Assembly: GCF_032118995.1 (NCBI RefSeq)
Contig: NC_092657.1
Location: 10,665,391 to 10,729,390 of the forward strand
Direction of reading: 5' to 3'
Length of the DNA: 64,000 nucleotides
Source: Asterias amurensis
Lineage: Eukaryota > Echinodermata > Asteroidea > Forcipulatida > Asteriidae
Below the pieces are notes generated by a model. The model ran no database searches, had not been told where the DNA came from, and was given only the letters and a program-made list of their open reading frames with translations. Positions 1 through 11,303 of the stretch are shown here, piece after piece. The position numbers were made by a program, and so were the translations under genes. The stretch's first letter is position 1. Every line of letters begins with the position of its first letter.

Positions 1-269
1 GGTAAGCTGTTAATCACTCTTCAGATGTTTTGTCTCAACTCCTTCAGCTTTGCCAGGAGATGCGTGCTTGCGTGCGTGATGTTGTCGGTATTCTTTGTAT
101 TTATTCGTATGATATTCTTTGTAGCTGTGCATTGAAGTTTTCCCACCGTTTGCCGGAGAGATTTTAGTTCTAGTTTTTTAGTTTTAGTATTTTTCTGGAG
201 CAAGCTGTTTTTATTGTTCAGTGCACGATTGAAACTTTGTACCTTTTTTTCATTTTGTTGAAGTTCTTC

Positions 270-1430
270 TTATAATAATAGTAAATCTTATAAAGCGCTG
301 GTATCTAGAATATTCACTGCGCCAAAATATGACCAAGGGAAAAATTAATGGTAGGCTTGACTGAAGAGGTAAGTTTTGAGATTGGATTTGAATGAAGAAA
401 TGTCAGGTTGTGATCTAAGGGTGAGAGGCAGGCCGTTCCACAGGCGGGGGGCTGCAACCGAGAAACTTCTATCCCATAGGTTTTCAACCTGGAAGGTGGA
501 ACGGCAAGCAAGTTGGCATCACTGGACCTTAGCTGGCAAACGGGCTTATACGACAGGAGAAGCCTCTGCAAGTACAACGGGGATGAAGTCTCTGTCATAC
601 AACGGTATGTTGTACAAAGGAGTTTGAAGATGATGCGTTGCTCAACAGGGAGCCAGTGTATTGCTTGAAGAACCGGGGTGATATGCTAAAACTTTTTTGA
701 GCGTGTTAGGATACGAGCTGCAATGTTCTGGATTCTCTGAAGGTGATGCAAGGTGGAAGCTGGAAGTGCATATAAGAGTGAGTTGCAGTAGTCGAGCCGA
801 GACGTTACAAGTGCGTGAATGAGTTGCTCTGCTGTTTTGTCAGAGAGCAATGAGCGGATGTGGTTTATGTTCTTCAAGTGGTACATGGCGATGCGGGAGG
901 AGTTTTTGACGTTGGTTGTGAAGTTCATGTGCCTGTCAAAGATGACACCAAGGTTTCTAGCTGTGTTGCTACAAGGAATGACATGGCCATCAATCGGGAT
1001 GCTGTGAATGGTGTTGTGGTGATGTTGACTTTGGGAGTTCAGCAAGAGGATGACTGTCTTGTCGCTATTGAGTTGAAGTTTGTTTGCGACCATCCATTCC
1101 TTAACTTCGGCAACACACGCTTCTGTAGGAGCAACTGCAGTGTTTGCGTCCGTGGAGACAAATGGCAGATATAGTTGTGCGTCATCCCCGAAAAGCTGAA
1201 CGGACAGACCGTGGTTACGAGCAATGTTCGCAACAGGTGAAAAGTACAAGGAAAATAACACTGGACCGAGCACCGACCCCTGAGGGACGCCAAAACGTGG
1301 TGTAGTGTTGGATGAGAAGGACCCGTCAATTTTTACATTTTGGGTGCGATTTCCAGATATGAAGTAAACCACTTCAAAGCAGTTCCAGTGATACCGAAAT
1401 TGTAGTGAAGACGTTGAAGAACTCAAAGCT
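270..1430 (-). mobile_element. 5'-truncated CR1/L2-like LINE, reverse transcriptase C-terminal half
   Basis: Read on the minus strand this encodes the second half of a non-LTR reverse transcriptase. It has the GVPQGSVLGPVLF block, then a catalytic loop that reads FGDD where YADD is usual, then LNSDKT and the RLDYCNSLLYALP thumb block. The family's typical C-terminus (SRLKTYG, FSVAAPRLWNGLPL, SFKSNLKTYLF) ends at a TAA at about 345. The 3' tail holds the AGCGCTTTATAAG-like end plus a short ATT microsatellite (about 270-300), as in CR1/L2 elements. The copy is broken: an in-frame TAG lies at 686-688 and frame changes lie near 478 and 1345. Homology stops near 1430, so the endonuclease and the N-terminal RT are missing. 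The reaction is target-primed reverse transcription; this copy cannot do it. Confidence 0.85.
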
Positions 1431-1746
1431 AGACACAGCACGTCTGTATAAACTGGACACACTCTTAAGTAGGACGTTTTACCAAATCCTGTGCCAGATG
1501 AGATGCAAGCACCTTGTGTGCATATTTTGTATGCTGCGGTACATAATGCCCTCACTACCGAACATTATGTACCCTGCCATGATTCGTGGCGGGTCATACT
1601 CGTACCAGTGCCAAAAGTGTGGTGTTTTGAAAAGTGCACAATGTTTCTAATCTAACTTTCCCCTAGTTCTAGAGTTGTTGTTTTAAATCATAAACATTAA
1701 TTCGCCGCAATTTCCACCACTCGACTGTAAATATGGTGATTAGTTT
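1431..1746. other. non-coding stretch between LINE and foldback element
   Basis: I see no gene here. The LINE's minus-strand frame continues to about 1555 by chance but without recognisable RT blocks. The outer inverted repeat of the next element begins at about 1747; weak similarity may begin near 1730. Confidence 0.5.
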
Positions 1747-1810
1747 TCTTAAGAGTCAGTTTAGGTAAATAGTTGACATAGTTGCTCACGGTCAAAAAAT
1801 GAATTTTTTT

Positions 1811-3380
1811 TATACTTTGTGGGTGGAAGGGCCTTGTGGTGCAAGTAAACAAAATTGCATTTTCAATTCTATATATAGCCCGTTGCCATAGTTACGGCTC
1901 ATTTTAATTGTTTGCCATTTTAGGTCGATTTTGGGGTCTGAAAAACTGGTTTTTAGCTCATATTTACAACTCCACCCCACAAAAATGCAATATTAATTCA
2001 AAAAACCTTTTATATCACTACAAAGTATCATCCTTGGCCTTCCTTGAGAAAAAAAAATTATTGCTTTAAATATCACCCTTGTGCTATTTTTGCATCATGC
2101 GTTACAGTATGTTTTTAGAACTTGCAAAATCGACATTTTTACCCTATTTTTGGACCCCTAAATGTCAACTTGCCAGGGGTCTCAGAAAATTTTTCTTTCG
2201 TCTGTGATTAGGACCAACATTGGTTTTTCCATATCTGGTGTCAAAAACTTGGGCAATTGTATCCTGTTGGGCCAGTACTGCCTCAAAACTAGACTTTTTT
2301 CCCCAAAACATGAAAAATGCCTTTTTAAGGGTCTTTTCACATTATCGACATACGTGTCCATGGTAAAAGAAAAGGAATATTTTTTTTATACTTTGTGGAT
2401 GGTAGGGACTTGGGGTGCAAATAAACAACATTAACATTTCAAATCATAATGTAACACGTTGCCATGGTAACAGTTCATTTGTGTTTAGGCCACTTTGGGC
2501 CGATATTGGGGAATGAAAAACTGTTTTTTTAAGTTAATATTTACAACTCCACCCCACCAAAAAACAAAAACATTTCATAAAACCTTTTACATCACTACAA
2601 AGTATCATCCTTGGCTTTACTTGAGACAAAAAAATATTGCTATAAATTTCACCCTTGTGCTATTTTAAGAACGTGCATTACAGTATGTTTTTAGAGCTTG
2701 CAAAATCAACATTTTTACCATATTTTTTGCCCTCAAAATTCCATTTTTTCAGGGGTCTCAGAATATTTTCCTTTCGGTTTTGATCAGGACCATAATTTGA
2801 CCATAATTTGTCTTTTTATTTCTGGAAAGAAAAACTCGGGCAATTGTATCCTGATGTAACAGAACTGTCTCAAAAATAGACCCTTTTCCCCGAAAACATA
2901 GAGAAAATTCATTTTGAAATATTTGCTTCATTTTGAATTTATAACATGAAGAAGTTAGCTATAATTCCATCAACCTGGCAGCTTTTTATAAGCACTTTGT
3001 AGGTTTAGTGCATTACCAAACATTGATCAGGACTTGTTGATGACCTAAATCTTATAGTTTGCCCCACCCCGGCCCTGGCCCAATCATATTTCTTGACATT
3101 GCATAAAATAAAATAACAGTTTTGTGAACAGCGCCTCTTTTTTGAAAGTCACATTTTTTAATTCCCCTTGCACATCAAGAAAGTTTGTACTGTCTTTAAT
3201 GTTTTATTGGTTCTCGGAATATTTCCCGTTTTGTTTTGATTGGGCTATCATTATGGTTTGCATGTCTACTGGGGAGAAACACTTTGGTTTATTGTATCCT
3301 GTTGTGACACTTCTGCCTCAAAACTGGTAATTTTTCCAAAAACAATAAAAATGCATTTTGAATTGCTTAGTTTGAATTGA
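1811..3380. repeat. Diverged tandem units of about 576 bp within the left foldback arm
   Basis: The same ordered landmarks recur: TATACTTTGTGG at 1811 and 2387; CAACTCCACCCCAC, then ACTACAAAGTATCATCCTTGG, then CCCTTGTGCTATTTT, then GCAATTGTATCCTG (about 2254 and 2841), then the CCCC-AAAACAT block. A third, shorter copy is recognisable by its ATTGTATCCTGTTG block at 3291. The spacing is about 576-587 bp for the first pair and about 450 bp for the last. The same units occur in reverse complement in the right arm (5.4-6.9 kb). The units are clearly diverged from each other, but each matches its partner in the opposite arm. Confidence 0.8.
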
Positions 3381-3687
3381 TAAAAAACAAAAACGAGCAT
3401 GCTTGTTAAAAGAATATGGCACTATTTCCATGCTCTTTAAGCGACTGAGTTCTTGTTTTGTCATAACTACTTTACCTAGTTGTACAGGTGTGATTCACAT
3501 TGCAAGAAGAGAAGTAGTGCGATGAGCAAGCTTTACTGTTCTTGTCTTTACATGGCCTTATAACAGTCCTCTTGGTCCCCTGCCCGCTACCTAACTAAAC
3601 ATTTTCATCCCAATCAGAACAAAGAGGCTCTAAAAGTGAGCAAGTACTGTATCCAAAGTATCTAACCATTTCGCCGCTGATTCATTA

Positions 3688-3988
3688 GTCCGAAGGTTCA
3701 TCGATCCGAAGGTTTACTGGTCCGAAGGTTCGGTAGTCCGAATTTAAAAAAGGTTAGTTGGTCCAAAGGTTCGATAGTTCGAAACAAAAACGAGGTTCAA
3801 CAGTCCGAAGGTTCATTATTCCGAATCGACGATAAGGTTCGATGGTCCGAATTGACAATAAGGTTCGATAGTCCGAATCGACAATAGTGTTCGATAGTCC
3901 GAATCGACAATAATGTTCGATAGTCCGAATCGATAATAAGGTTCGATAGTCCGAATCGATAATAAGGTTCGATAGTCCGAATTGACAA
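3688..3988. repeat. 26 bp minisatellite, left arm
   Basis: Tandem copies of a unit GGTTCGATAGTCCGAATCGA-CAATAA (26 bp), with shorter 16 bp variants lacking the CGACAATAA part at the outer edge. Because 26 is not a multiple of 3, three units read as one 26-residue period and create long spurious ORFs on the minus strand. Confidence 0.9.
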
Positions 3989-3999
3989 AACAAGTTGTT

Positions 4000-4870
4000 T
4001 AAATAGTCTGACTCCATCGTATTGGAAGGTGGAGCAGAATGACATAATGACACTTGACGCCCCCTCCCCATTATATCGCGCGATCGGACGGCAACGGGAG
4101 TGTCCCCCCCCCCCCCCCACTCAAATAAAACTAATAATAATAATTATTATTATTATAACCGGCAATGGGTTATTAGGGAGATAACCGGCAATAGGTAATT
4201 AGGGATTATAATATAACAATAATAATAATCTTCTGCCTACCCCCCCCCCTGATATATACCCTTTTATGTCATCGGGTTTAGGTTTCTAATCTGCGGCTGA
4301 AATTAACACAGCGGCCCAGTGATAGCGCTTCACAGTTATTAGTTCCCCGTCCCCCAACCTTGACAAGAAATCGCCTCATTTTGTACTCCAGTGGGCAGAC
4401 ATACCCAAAAATTGTTTCCGAGGTATGTTCTGAAGTTATTCTTCTATATATAAGAACCTGGTCAAATGTAGTTTTGAGGAAATATTTCTATAATTATGTA
4501 GCTGAACTGACACCCAGTGTGTCTTTGATTTCTCCGTTTTTAATCACTAATCGGTCACAGCTGCCGCAGCATTGTACAGTCGACATCAATACAATTGTAA
4601 ATTAAGTTTATATTAGTGTCAATATCATAACTTTTTACAGGTAATAAGAATTCGTGTGACAGTTACACAGTCGATATACTAGTTTATAAGTGTACAAAAA
4701 GAAAATACAATAAAACAAAACAGCTTTTCTTATCAATAGTATTTCCTAAGTACTTAATGTTGGGGTCAACAATGTCAACAATTCCTAGGAAAAAGTTGTC
4801 GGGAAACGGGCCTTCGGGGTTTGATAGTCACTATACTCAGTTTCTCGGAGAACACCAAGGTGCGCCTGCT
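4000..4870. other. Core of the foldback element
   Basis: This is unique sequence between the inverted arms. It holds a C-tract near 4096-4111, an AAT/ATT palindromic microsatellite near 4132-4156, a second C-tract near 4240, and an 81-codon plus-strand ORF (4360-4605) with no recognisable domain. No transposase or reverse transcriptase motif is seen. Either the element is non-autonomous or the core is foreign DNA. Confidence 0.5.
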
Positions 4871-4875
4871 ATACG

Positions 4876-5268
4876 AGGACTGTCGAACCTTATTGCTTTT
4901 GATTCGGACTATCGAACCTTATTGTCGATTCGGACTATCGGACCTTATTGTCAATTCGGACTATTGAACCTTATTGTCAATTCGGACTATCGAACCTTAT
5001 TGTCAATTCGGACTATCGGACCTTACTGTCAATTCGGACTATCGAACCTTATTGTCAATTTGGACTATCGAACCTTATTGTCAATTCGGTCTACCGAACC
5101 TTCGGAATATTTAACCTTATCCTATTTTCGGACTAACAGGCCATTCGGACTATCGAACCTTCGGACTGTCGGACCTTCGAACTATTGAACCTTCGGACTA
5201 ACGAACCTTCGGACTAACGGACCTTCGAACTATTGAACCTTCGGACCATCGAACCTTCGGACTATCGA
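4876..5268. repeat. 26 bp minisatellite, right arm (inverted)
   Basis: This is the reverse complement of the 3688-3988 array: units read TTCGGACTATCGAACC followed by TTATTGTCAA (26 bp). Toward the outer end they shorten to 16-17 bp GAACCTTCGGACTAtc-type units, mirroring the left arm. It has more copies than the left array, so the two arrays have changed length independently or were unequal from the start. Confidence 0.9.
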
Positions 5269-6963
5269 GCGGTAACCGTATTAAAGACAACTTGTAAAGA
5301 ATGCTCATCGCACTCTACTTGCAATGGGAATCATACCTGTACAATAGGTAAAGTAGCCAAATCAAGAACTCTCAGTGGCAAAGCATTGGTTATGGTTTGG
5401 TTGGATACCATTATGTTTAAATAAAAACTTTGTATTCATTACTCAAAGGGCATGGAAACAGTGCCAGATTTTTAACAAGCATGCATTGTTTTTGGAAAAA
5501 TTACTATACTTAAGGCATGATCAGTCACAACAGGATACAATAAACACAGTGTTTCTACCCAGAAGACATGAAAACACCAATAACAACCGAAAGTGAATAC
5601 TTTCACAAAAAGAGGCGCTATTCACAAAACATTGTTTTATGCAATGTCAAGAAATATGATTGGGGCTGGGCCGGGCAAATTGTAAAATTAAGGTCATCAA
5701 CAGTTCCTGATCAATGTTGGGTAATCCACTAAGTGCTAAGGAAAAGCTGCAAGATTGATAGAATTATTACTTTTTAATGTTAGAAATTCAATATGAAGAA
5801 AAAACAATTCAAAATGCATTTTTCTGTTTGAGGAAAAAAGTCTATTTTTGAGACAGTACTGTTAACATCAGGATATACTTGCCAAGTTTTTCTTACCAGA
5901 AATAAAAAAGACAAATTTTGGCCCTGATCAAAACCGAAAGGAAAATATTGTGAGACCCCTGAAAAAATGAAATTTTGAGGGCAAAAAATATGGTAAGAAT
6001 GTTGATTTTGCAAGTTCTAAAAACATACTCTAATGCACATTCTAAAAATAGCACAAGGGGGAAATTTATAGCAATATTTTTGTGTCTCAAGTAAAGCCAA
6101 GGATGATACTTTGTAGTGATGTAAAAGGTTTTATGAAATAATTTTGGTGGGGTGGAGTTGTAAATATTAACTAAAAAACAGTTTTTCATACCCCAAGATC
6201 AGCCTAAAGTGGCCTAAACACACATGAACTGTTACCATGGCAACGTGTTATATTATGATTTTATAAGGAAATGTTGTTTATTTGGACCCCAAGTCCCTAC
6301 CATCCTACCATCCACACAAAAATGAAAAATATTCTTTTTTTTTTTTTTACCGTGGACACGTAATTCGATATTATGGGAAAAGACCCTTAAGAAGGCATTT
6401 TTCATGTTTTGGGGAAAAAAGTCTAGTTTTGAGGCAGTACTGTCACAACAGGACACAATTGCCCAAGTTTTTGACACCAGATTTTGAAAGACCACTGTCG
6501 TCCTTAATCACAGCCGAAAGGGAAATTTTCTGAGACCCCACGTTGACATGTTGGGGTCCAAAAATAGGGAAAAAATGTTGATTTTGCAAGTTCTAAAAAC
6601 ATACTGTAAGGCATAATGCAAAAATAGCACAAGGGTGTTATTTAAAGCAATAAATGTTTTTCTCAAGGAAGGCCAAGGATGATACTTTGTAGTGATATAA
6701 AAGGTTTTTTGAAATAATGTTGCATTTTGGTTGGGTGGAGTTGTAAATATGAGCTAAAAACCAGTTTTTCAGACCCCAAAATCGGCCTAAAATGGCCAAA
6801 AAACAAAATGAGCCGTAACCATGGCATCGGGCTATATATAGAATTGAAAATGCAATTTTGTTTACTTGCACCCCAAGGCCCTTCCACCAACGAAGTATAA
6901 AAAAAATTCATTTTTTGACCGTGAGCAAGTATGTCAACTATTTACCTGAACTGACTCTTAAGA

Positions 6964-7377
6964 CAGGCATACCACATTAAGCTGGCAGATTCAATTCAGT
7001 ATTTGAGAGACGTCCTATCTGCCACACAAAAGTTGTTAAAAACATGGGGACAAACAAGCTTTTTTCAATTAGGTTATACAAAGTTCGGAAAAAAAAACCA
7101 ACCTTAAAGTCAACACCTGTGGACTCGTGTTGGCTTACAACGTGCCATTTAAGGGTAACATTAACGATCCAATAAAGGGAGCAGTGACACAGAATATAAG
7201 GCGGTAAAGCCAATCACCCATCTCCAATGGGTATAAAAATAACTTGTTACCGATGTTTTATTACTCAAAATGATTGTTACCATTACAATTTACTTGGTAA
7301 CAAGCATTGGCGAGCTGGTGATAGCATACACAAATTTTGAGAAACGGTTCCCTTTGAAGTAACATAATTGGGACATT
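6964..7377. other. Non-coding stretch
   Basis: I see no convincing gene. A short inverted pair around 7240-7305 (ACTTGTTACCG and CTTGGTAACAAG) could form a small hairpin. Confidence 0.4.
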
Positions 7378-7490
7378 GTGCTGGCGACCTCATATCTAGG
7401 AGAAAGCGGTTATTGGTGGTCCTGTGAAGGGGTCCAAGTTGACGTCCCAACATAAACAATCAAGCTGGGAACGAGTGAGGGGCGCATAAT
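7378..7490. repeat. Dispersed repeat, copy 1 of 2
   Basis: About 110 bp here align in the same orientation with 52365-52455. Shared blocks are CTGGCGAC, CTTGACGTCC, and AACAATCAAGCTGGGAACGA followed by GTGAGGGG. The source family is unknown; it may be part of a MITE or SINE. The similarity fades on both sides. Confidence 0.6.
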
Positions 7491-8278
7491 GCGGTGTGCA
7501 GGATAATGCTGTTTGGTCGTATCGATGGAAATTTGACTTGATTCTGTCGCCAGGTAGTTACTGCAAAAAAGACATCCAAATAAACAATACACTACGTGTA
7601 CGCTAGAAAAATTGTATTGTTTGCAGTTAAAGAATCAAACACAAAAGAGCAGATGCTGAATACCTGGCAATAATTTTTGCTGTTGAACCAAAATGTTGAA
7701 TATGCAGGTACTGGGAATGTTCTTGAAGTACAACATCGGAAAACGATCAGCGTTTCCAAACAAACCGTTCCTTAAATCTCTTGCTGTTCATCCAAGTCTG
7801 AATCCTCATCGCCAACCTCCAAGAGGGCGACGACAAAGATCATCATGGAAAAAAAAGTATTGTAAGACAGCAAGCAAGTTCATTGTGTGGGAGAAATTGA
7901 CTTCGAGCACGCTGGCCTCAACTGATCCCGTTAAACTCTTTCAACAGACGAGACGGCCCCTCCCTGCATGTGCACATCCCAAATGCAATGACAACATCAC
8001 GCCAGTTGTTACCATCATATTCAATACGAACCCCCAATCTGAAAGTTCATACACCAATGCAAAGCAAGATGGCAAAAAAGAAAGAAAGACGGAAACTGGA
8101 GGATGTGAAACAGAAACGATATAAGCGTCTACTGGTAGCTAAAAGACGTTTCTGTTTCCCGTTGCCTATTTAAATGAAATTAAAACGACATGAAAAGGAC
8201 ACTTTTTACCTAGGAAAATTATTACACGGTGCATTGCAACGTTCATTGGTATCAACTCCTCTCTTTGTTTATGGCGAT
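7491..8278. other. Non-coding stretch with an unrecognised 143-codon ORF
   Basis: A plus-strand ORF (7693-8124) of 143 codons starts with ATG and is rich in Lys, Arg, Pro and Thr. I recognise no domain, signal peptide or membrane segment. The sequence around it has no obvious splice structure. It may be chance; at this base composition such an ORF is long but not remarkable. Confidence 0.25.
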
Positions 8279-9070
8279 GTTGGGCGCGATCGGTCAATCT
8301 GCGCGATCGGCTGATCGCGCTGCGCTATCGGTTGATCGCGCTGCGCTATCGACCGATCGCACTGCGCTATTGAAATATCTATTGGTCGCGCAGCAATCGG
8401 TCGATCGCGCAACATTTGGAAACGAACATGCGCGATCAACCAATCGTGCGGGAATGGCTCGGCGCGATCGGCCGAATGTGCAGGAATGATTCTGCGCGAT
8501 CGGCCGATTGTGCAGGAATGGTTATGAGTGATCGGCCGATTGTGCAGGAATGGTTTTGCGCGATCGGCCGGTTGTGCAGGAATTGTTTGGCGCGATCGGC
8601 TGATGTTCAGGGGCCGAATTCACAAAGATGTAACATTGATTGTAACTGCAAATCAATCGTAGTGTGACGTCACTATATAAATCACTATGGTGATACTGAA
8701 AATTTGTCCTGCTATGAATTTTATTGCTTTGAGAAATCGCCCCAACGATCGGTCGAACGCGCGAAACCATTCCTGCACGATCGGTCGATCGCGCAAACCC
8801 ATTCCTGCACGATCGGTAGATCACGCAAAACTTTTCCTGCAAGATCGGTTGATCGCGCAAAACTTTTCCTGCACGATCGGTAGATCGCGCAAAGACTTTC
8901 CTGCGCGATCCGCTGATAACGGGAAAAAATACTCGTAGCGCAATCGGTCAATCGCGCAAAGATGTCATTGCGCGATCGACCGATTGTTGCGCGACCAATT
9001 GATCTTAATTTGATTGTTCAATAGCGCAGCGCGATCGGTTGATCGCGCAGATTGACCGATCGCGCCCAAC
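8279..9070. mobile_element. Short foldback element made of CGATCG-rich 32 bp units
   Basis: Both ends match inverted: GTTGGGCGCGATCGGTCAAT at the left and its complement ending ...CGATCGCGCCCAAC at about 9070. Inside each arm run tandem units of 32 bp: left arm (about 8460-8600) GCGCGATCGGCCGATTGTGC then AGGAATGGTTTT; right arm (about 8745-8910) CATTCCTGCACGATCGGTCG then ATCGCGCAAACC. Every unit contains a palindromic CGATCGGNCGATCG-like core. The centre (about 8605-8745) is non-repetitive and begins CAGGGGCCGAATTCACAAAG, which resembles a MITE end. Flanks show only a weak possible direct repeat (GCGA). The long ORFs across it are translations of the repeat. Confidence 0.85.
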
Positions 9071-10980
9071 AGCGACTCTTGGTTTACAAATATAGATACG
9101 TCGTGACTCAACACCTAACCAGCAATCACCCCCATCAAGGAACAAACACTCGTCGTCGACGAAAACTCATCCATGTAGAAAAATAAACTGTGTGCCATAT
9201 GCACGTTGTGGTCGGTCGGGAATATTTTGAAGATGTTTCCATCTTGCAACCATAAAAAAATAGTGTGCTAGATTGAATTAAAAACAAACACATCTAAAAG
9301 TTGACTGCATTTGCAGATCATGCATTTTGGCCGTAGCTAGAAAAACAAAATGATGTTAATTTTAACCCAGAAAAAGGCGGTAAAAAGACAATATATCTTT
9401 GTTTCCGAAAGATTTGCTTGAAGTTGATGTTCCAGACGCTTTCGTAATGCAAGCAACATGACTCTTCAGGGAATCACAGGTACAGATATTACGCGTGCTA
9501 TATAGAACTAATCCCTGTTGAAAATTGTACAACTGCTCTTCTACTGATACACGTTTAATGGATGCTTGAGATATACTTCATACAATCTTATAGACGATAA
9601 TGATGGCGTAAGTTCCAGTTATGCCAAGTGTATCTCATGGTGATTCTCATAATGACATTGTTAATAAAAATCATTTCCGGTATGCATTCTCTAATCGATA
9701 GGAAAACTAATACATTGTATCACTAATGCATCCTTTGGACACCATGCCCTTTTGCTGAAAGACTTGTATGAATATTACAAAGAAATCATACTGCTTTGAG
9801 TTTCTAGTAATACAAACCTGAAAATTCCTGAAAGACGTTGTTGTAGTTAACACAACATACTAATAAAAAAATATATTTTACATTACACATTAATTCCATG
9901 AGAGTGAATTGGACTGAACCCAAGAGCATAGTGTTACAAAATTACAAAGTTGTTCATGAAATTTTATGTTTACTTGCCATTTAGGTCTTGTGTATTGACA
10001 GAGAGACCTCGGTCAACCTTGCAAAAATCAGTTTGATTCATGTACTCCTAAAATGCATATTGAGAGAGAGTGCTGTGAGTAGTAATTGCCCTATCCCAAA
10101 ATATATGTGGAACGCTTCTTCTGTATACTTTGCAAGGCATAAGGATCTTCCGGTTTAAACCGGGATTCCGTATTTTTCATTTCCAAATCTGTGGTCTTCG
10201 AGTTCAGTGTGAATTTGATGTAAAATTTTGGGGTGAGTTGTAGGGGGTATACATTTGGATTTCGTGAAACACTCTTCTCTAATCAGAAACTGTAAGTTTA
10301 CCTTTATAAGCTTACATCGCGGGACCACAAGGTGTGCTTGAAAAAAACTGAACATTAACAATAAATTGCCGCCCCGGCAGCTGGCCCGATATGCGGCTTG
10401 CGGTCTTCCATGAAGACGTGGACGAGAAGGGAAACACACAACTCGAAATTCCAGGGTTGGAAGACGCGCGGTTGAGTCTAATGTCAATCTCGTTCCTATT
10501 ATATTTTATTCAAAATTATAGCCTCGTACTCACAAACACATCGCCCCCGCGGCAATTTTTTTTTCACAATGTGCGTCGTCGACTAATCCTAAATCATGAA
10601 GAATTCAGTGCAAAAGAAGTTCTATAAAACCGATCCTCAAATTACAAATCCATAAACGTTGCTGTTCACGAAAACACCATGAACTACGAATGTCACTTCC
10701 GTGTTGTTTTGGTTTTTTACACTATGAAAATGGTGTACATAGGCTTTCTACATATGGGCTGCTACTTAAGCCCATTACACGCCCCCTTCTAGCCCTAACG
10801 CGCCGATATACTTTTTCCTTAATATTCGCTCCTCCCCCACCCTCCCCCCCCCCCACCAAAAACAATTCACGGTAAAGGGCCTGGATAGGACTATATCTAC
10901 TAAATTAGTATATGTCTGTATTTGTATTAATCTTTTAATCTCATAGTTGTTTAAATCTGATTAGGATTGAGTCAAACGTT
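9071..10980. other. Non-coding stretch
   Basis: Mostly AT-rich single-copy-looking sequence. The only notable part is a more CpG-rich patch at about 10365-10490, open on both strands (110 codons minus, 78 codons plus), with no recognisable domain. A C-tract lies near 10838-10855. I cannot support a gene here. Confidence 0.4.
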
Positions 10981-10987
10981 AAGACAC

Positions 10988-11303
10988 TTAGTTTAATTTA
11001 TTTTCCTGACATGAACGACGAGATCGCATCACTAGGGTTGATGAAGTAGATGCGGCACTGACACTTGACATCGACACACGTGTTCCTTTCCTCGTTCGAA
11101 ATGGTTTAGGCCTGACAGGTGTAGCACTTGCAGCACTTACAGGGGACATCAACAGACTTTCAGTAGCAACAGGATACTCTTGTCCGTGCATTGGTGTACT
11201 CGTCGCATACGGTCGCTTACGCGTCTTAAGAGGTGTCCCAAGGGGAGACAGTTCCCTTTTCCTTCTTGTTAAATGTCCGAATTGTCCAATGTAGCCTTTT
11301 TGT
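10988..11303 (-). CDS. Candidate terminal exon, unknown Ser/Ala/Arg-rich protein
   Basis: The minus-strand frame is open for about 105 codons and ends in TAA at about 10988. It may begin at an AG near 11304 rather than at the first ATG (11191). The product is basic and low in complexity: LTRRKRELSPLGTPLKTRKR, then two related blocks (MSPVSAASATPVRPKPFRTR and MSSVSAASTSST), then RSRRSC. I do not recognise a family. The internal repeat of VSAAS and the uninterrupted frame suggest real coding sequence, perhaps a disordered C-terminal tail, but no partner exons were identified. Confidence 0.3.

Larger units (their letters stand above)
1747..6963. mobile_element. Large foldback-type element with inverted arms of about 2.1 kb
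   Basis: The left arm (about 1747-3990) and right arm (about 4876-6963) are reverse complements along most of their length. The outermost match is TCTTAAGAGTCAGTT at 1747 against its complement ending at 6963, followed by GGTAAATAGTTGACATA and the CACGGTCAAAAAATGAA block. The match runs inward through several hundred bases at a time to the 26 bp minisatellites, leaving a core of about 880 bp. No transposase is encoded. Long inverted arms containing tandem repeats are the hallmark of Foldback/Galileo-like and sea urchin TU-like elements; placing this copy among them is inference. No clear target-site duplication was found, so the exact ends are uncertain by about 20 bp. The left arm carries about 90 bp extra near 3560-3650. 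Confidence 0.85.

Noticed and set aside
2162-2434. 90-codon ORF in the left foldback arm, and similar ones at 5.8-6.5 kb
   Set aside because: They lie in inverted repeat units with no conserved frame between the units or arms.
3754-5188. Several ORFs of 60-143 codons in the foldback (RTIEPYCQFGLSNL-type)
   Set aside because: They only translate the 26 bp minisatellite, in several frames and on both arms; there is no coding signal beyond the repeat period.
1747-6963. Possible Polinton or other large virus-like element because of the long terminal inverted repeats
   Set aside because: No polymerase, integrase, ATPase or capsid-like reading frame is present in the core or arms; a foldback is the simpler reading.
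8229-8951. ORFs rich in ARSADRA and similar on both strands
   Set aside because: Translations of the 32 bp CGATCG-rich units.
10155-10627. Overlapping opposite ORFs of 110 and 78 codons
   Set aside because: Both strands are open in the same CpG-rich patch with no recognisable domain or splice structure.
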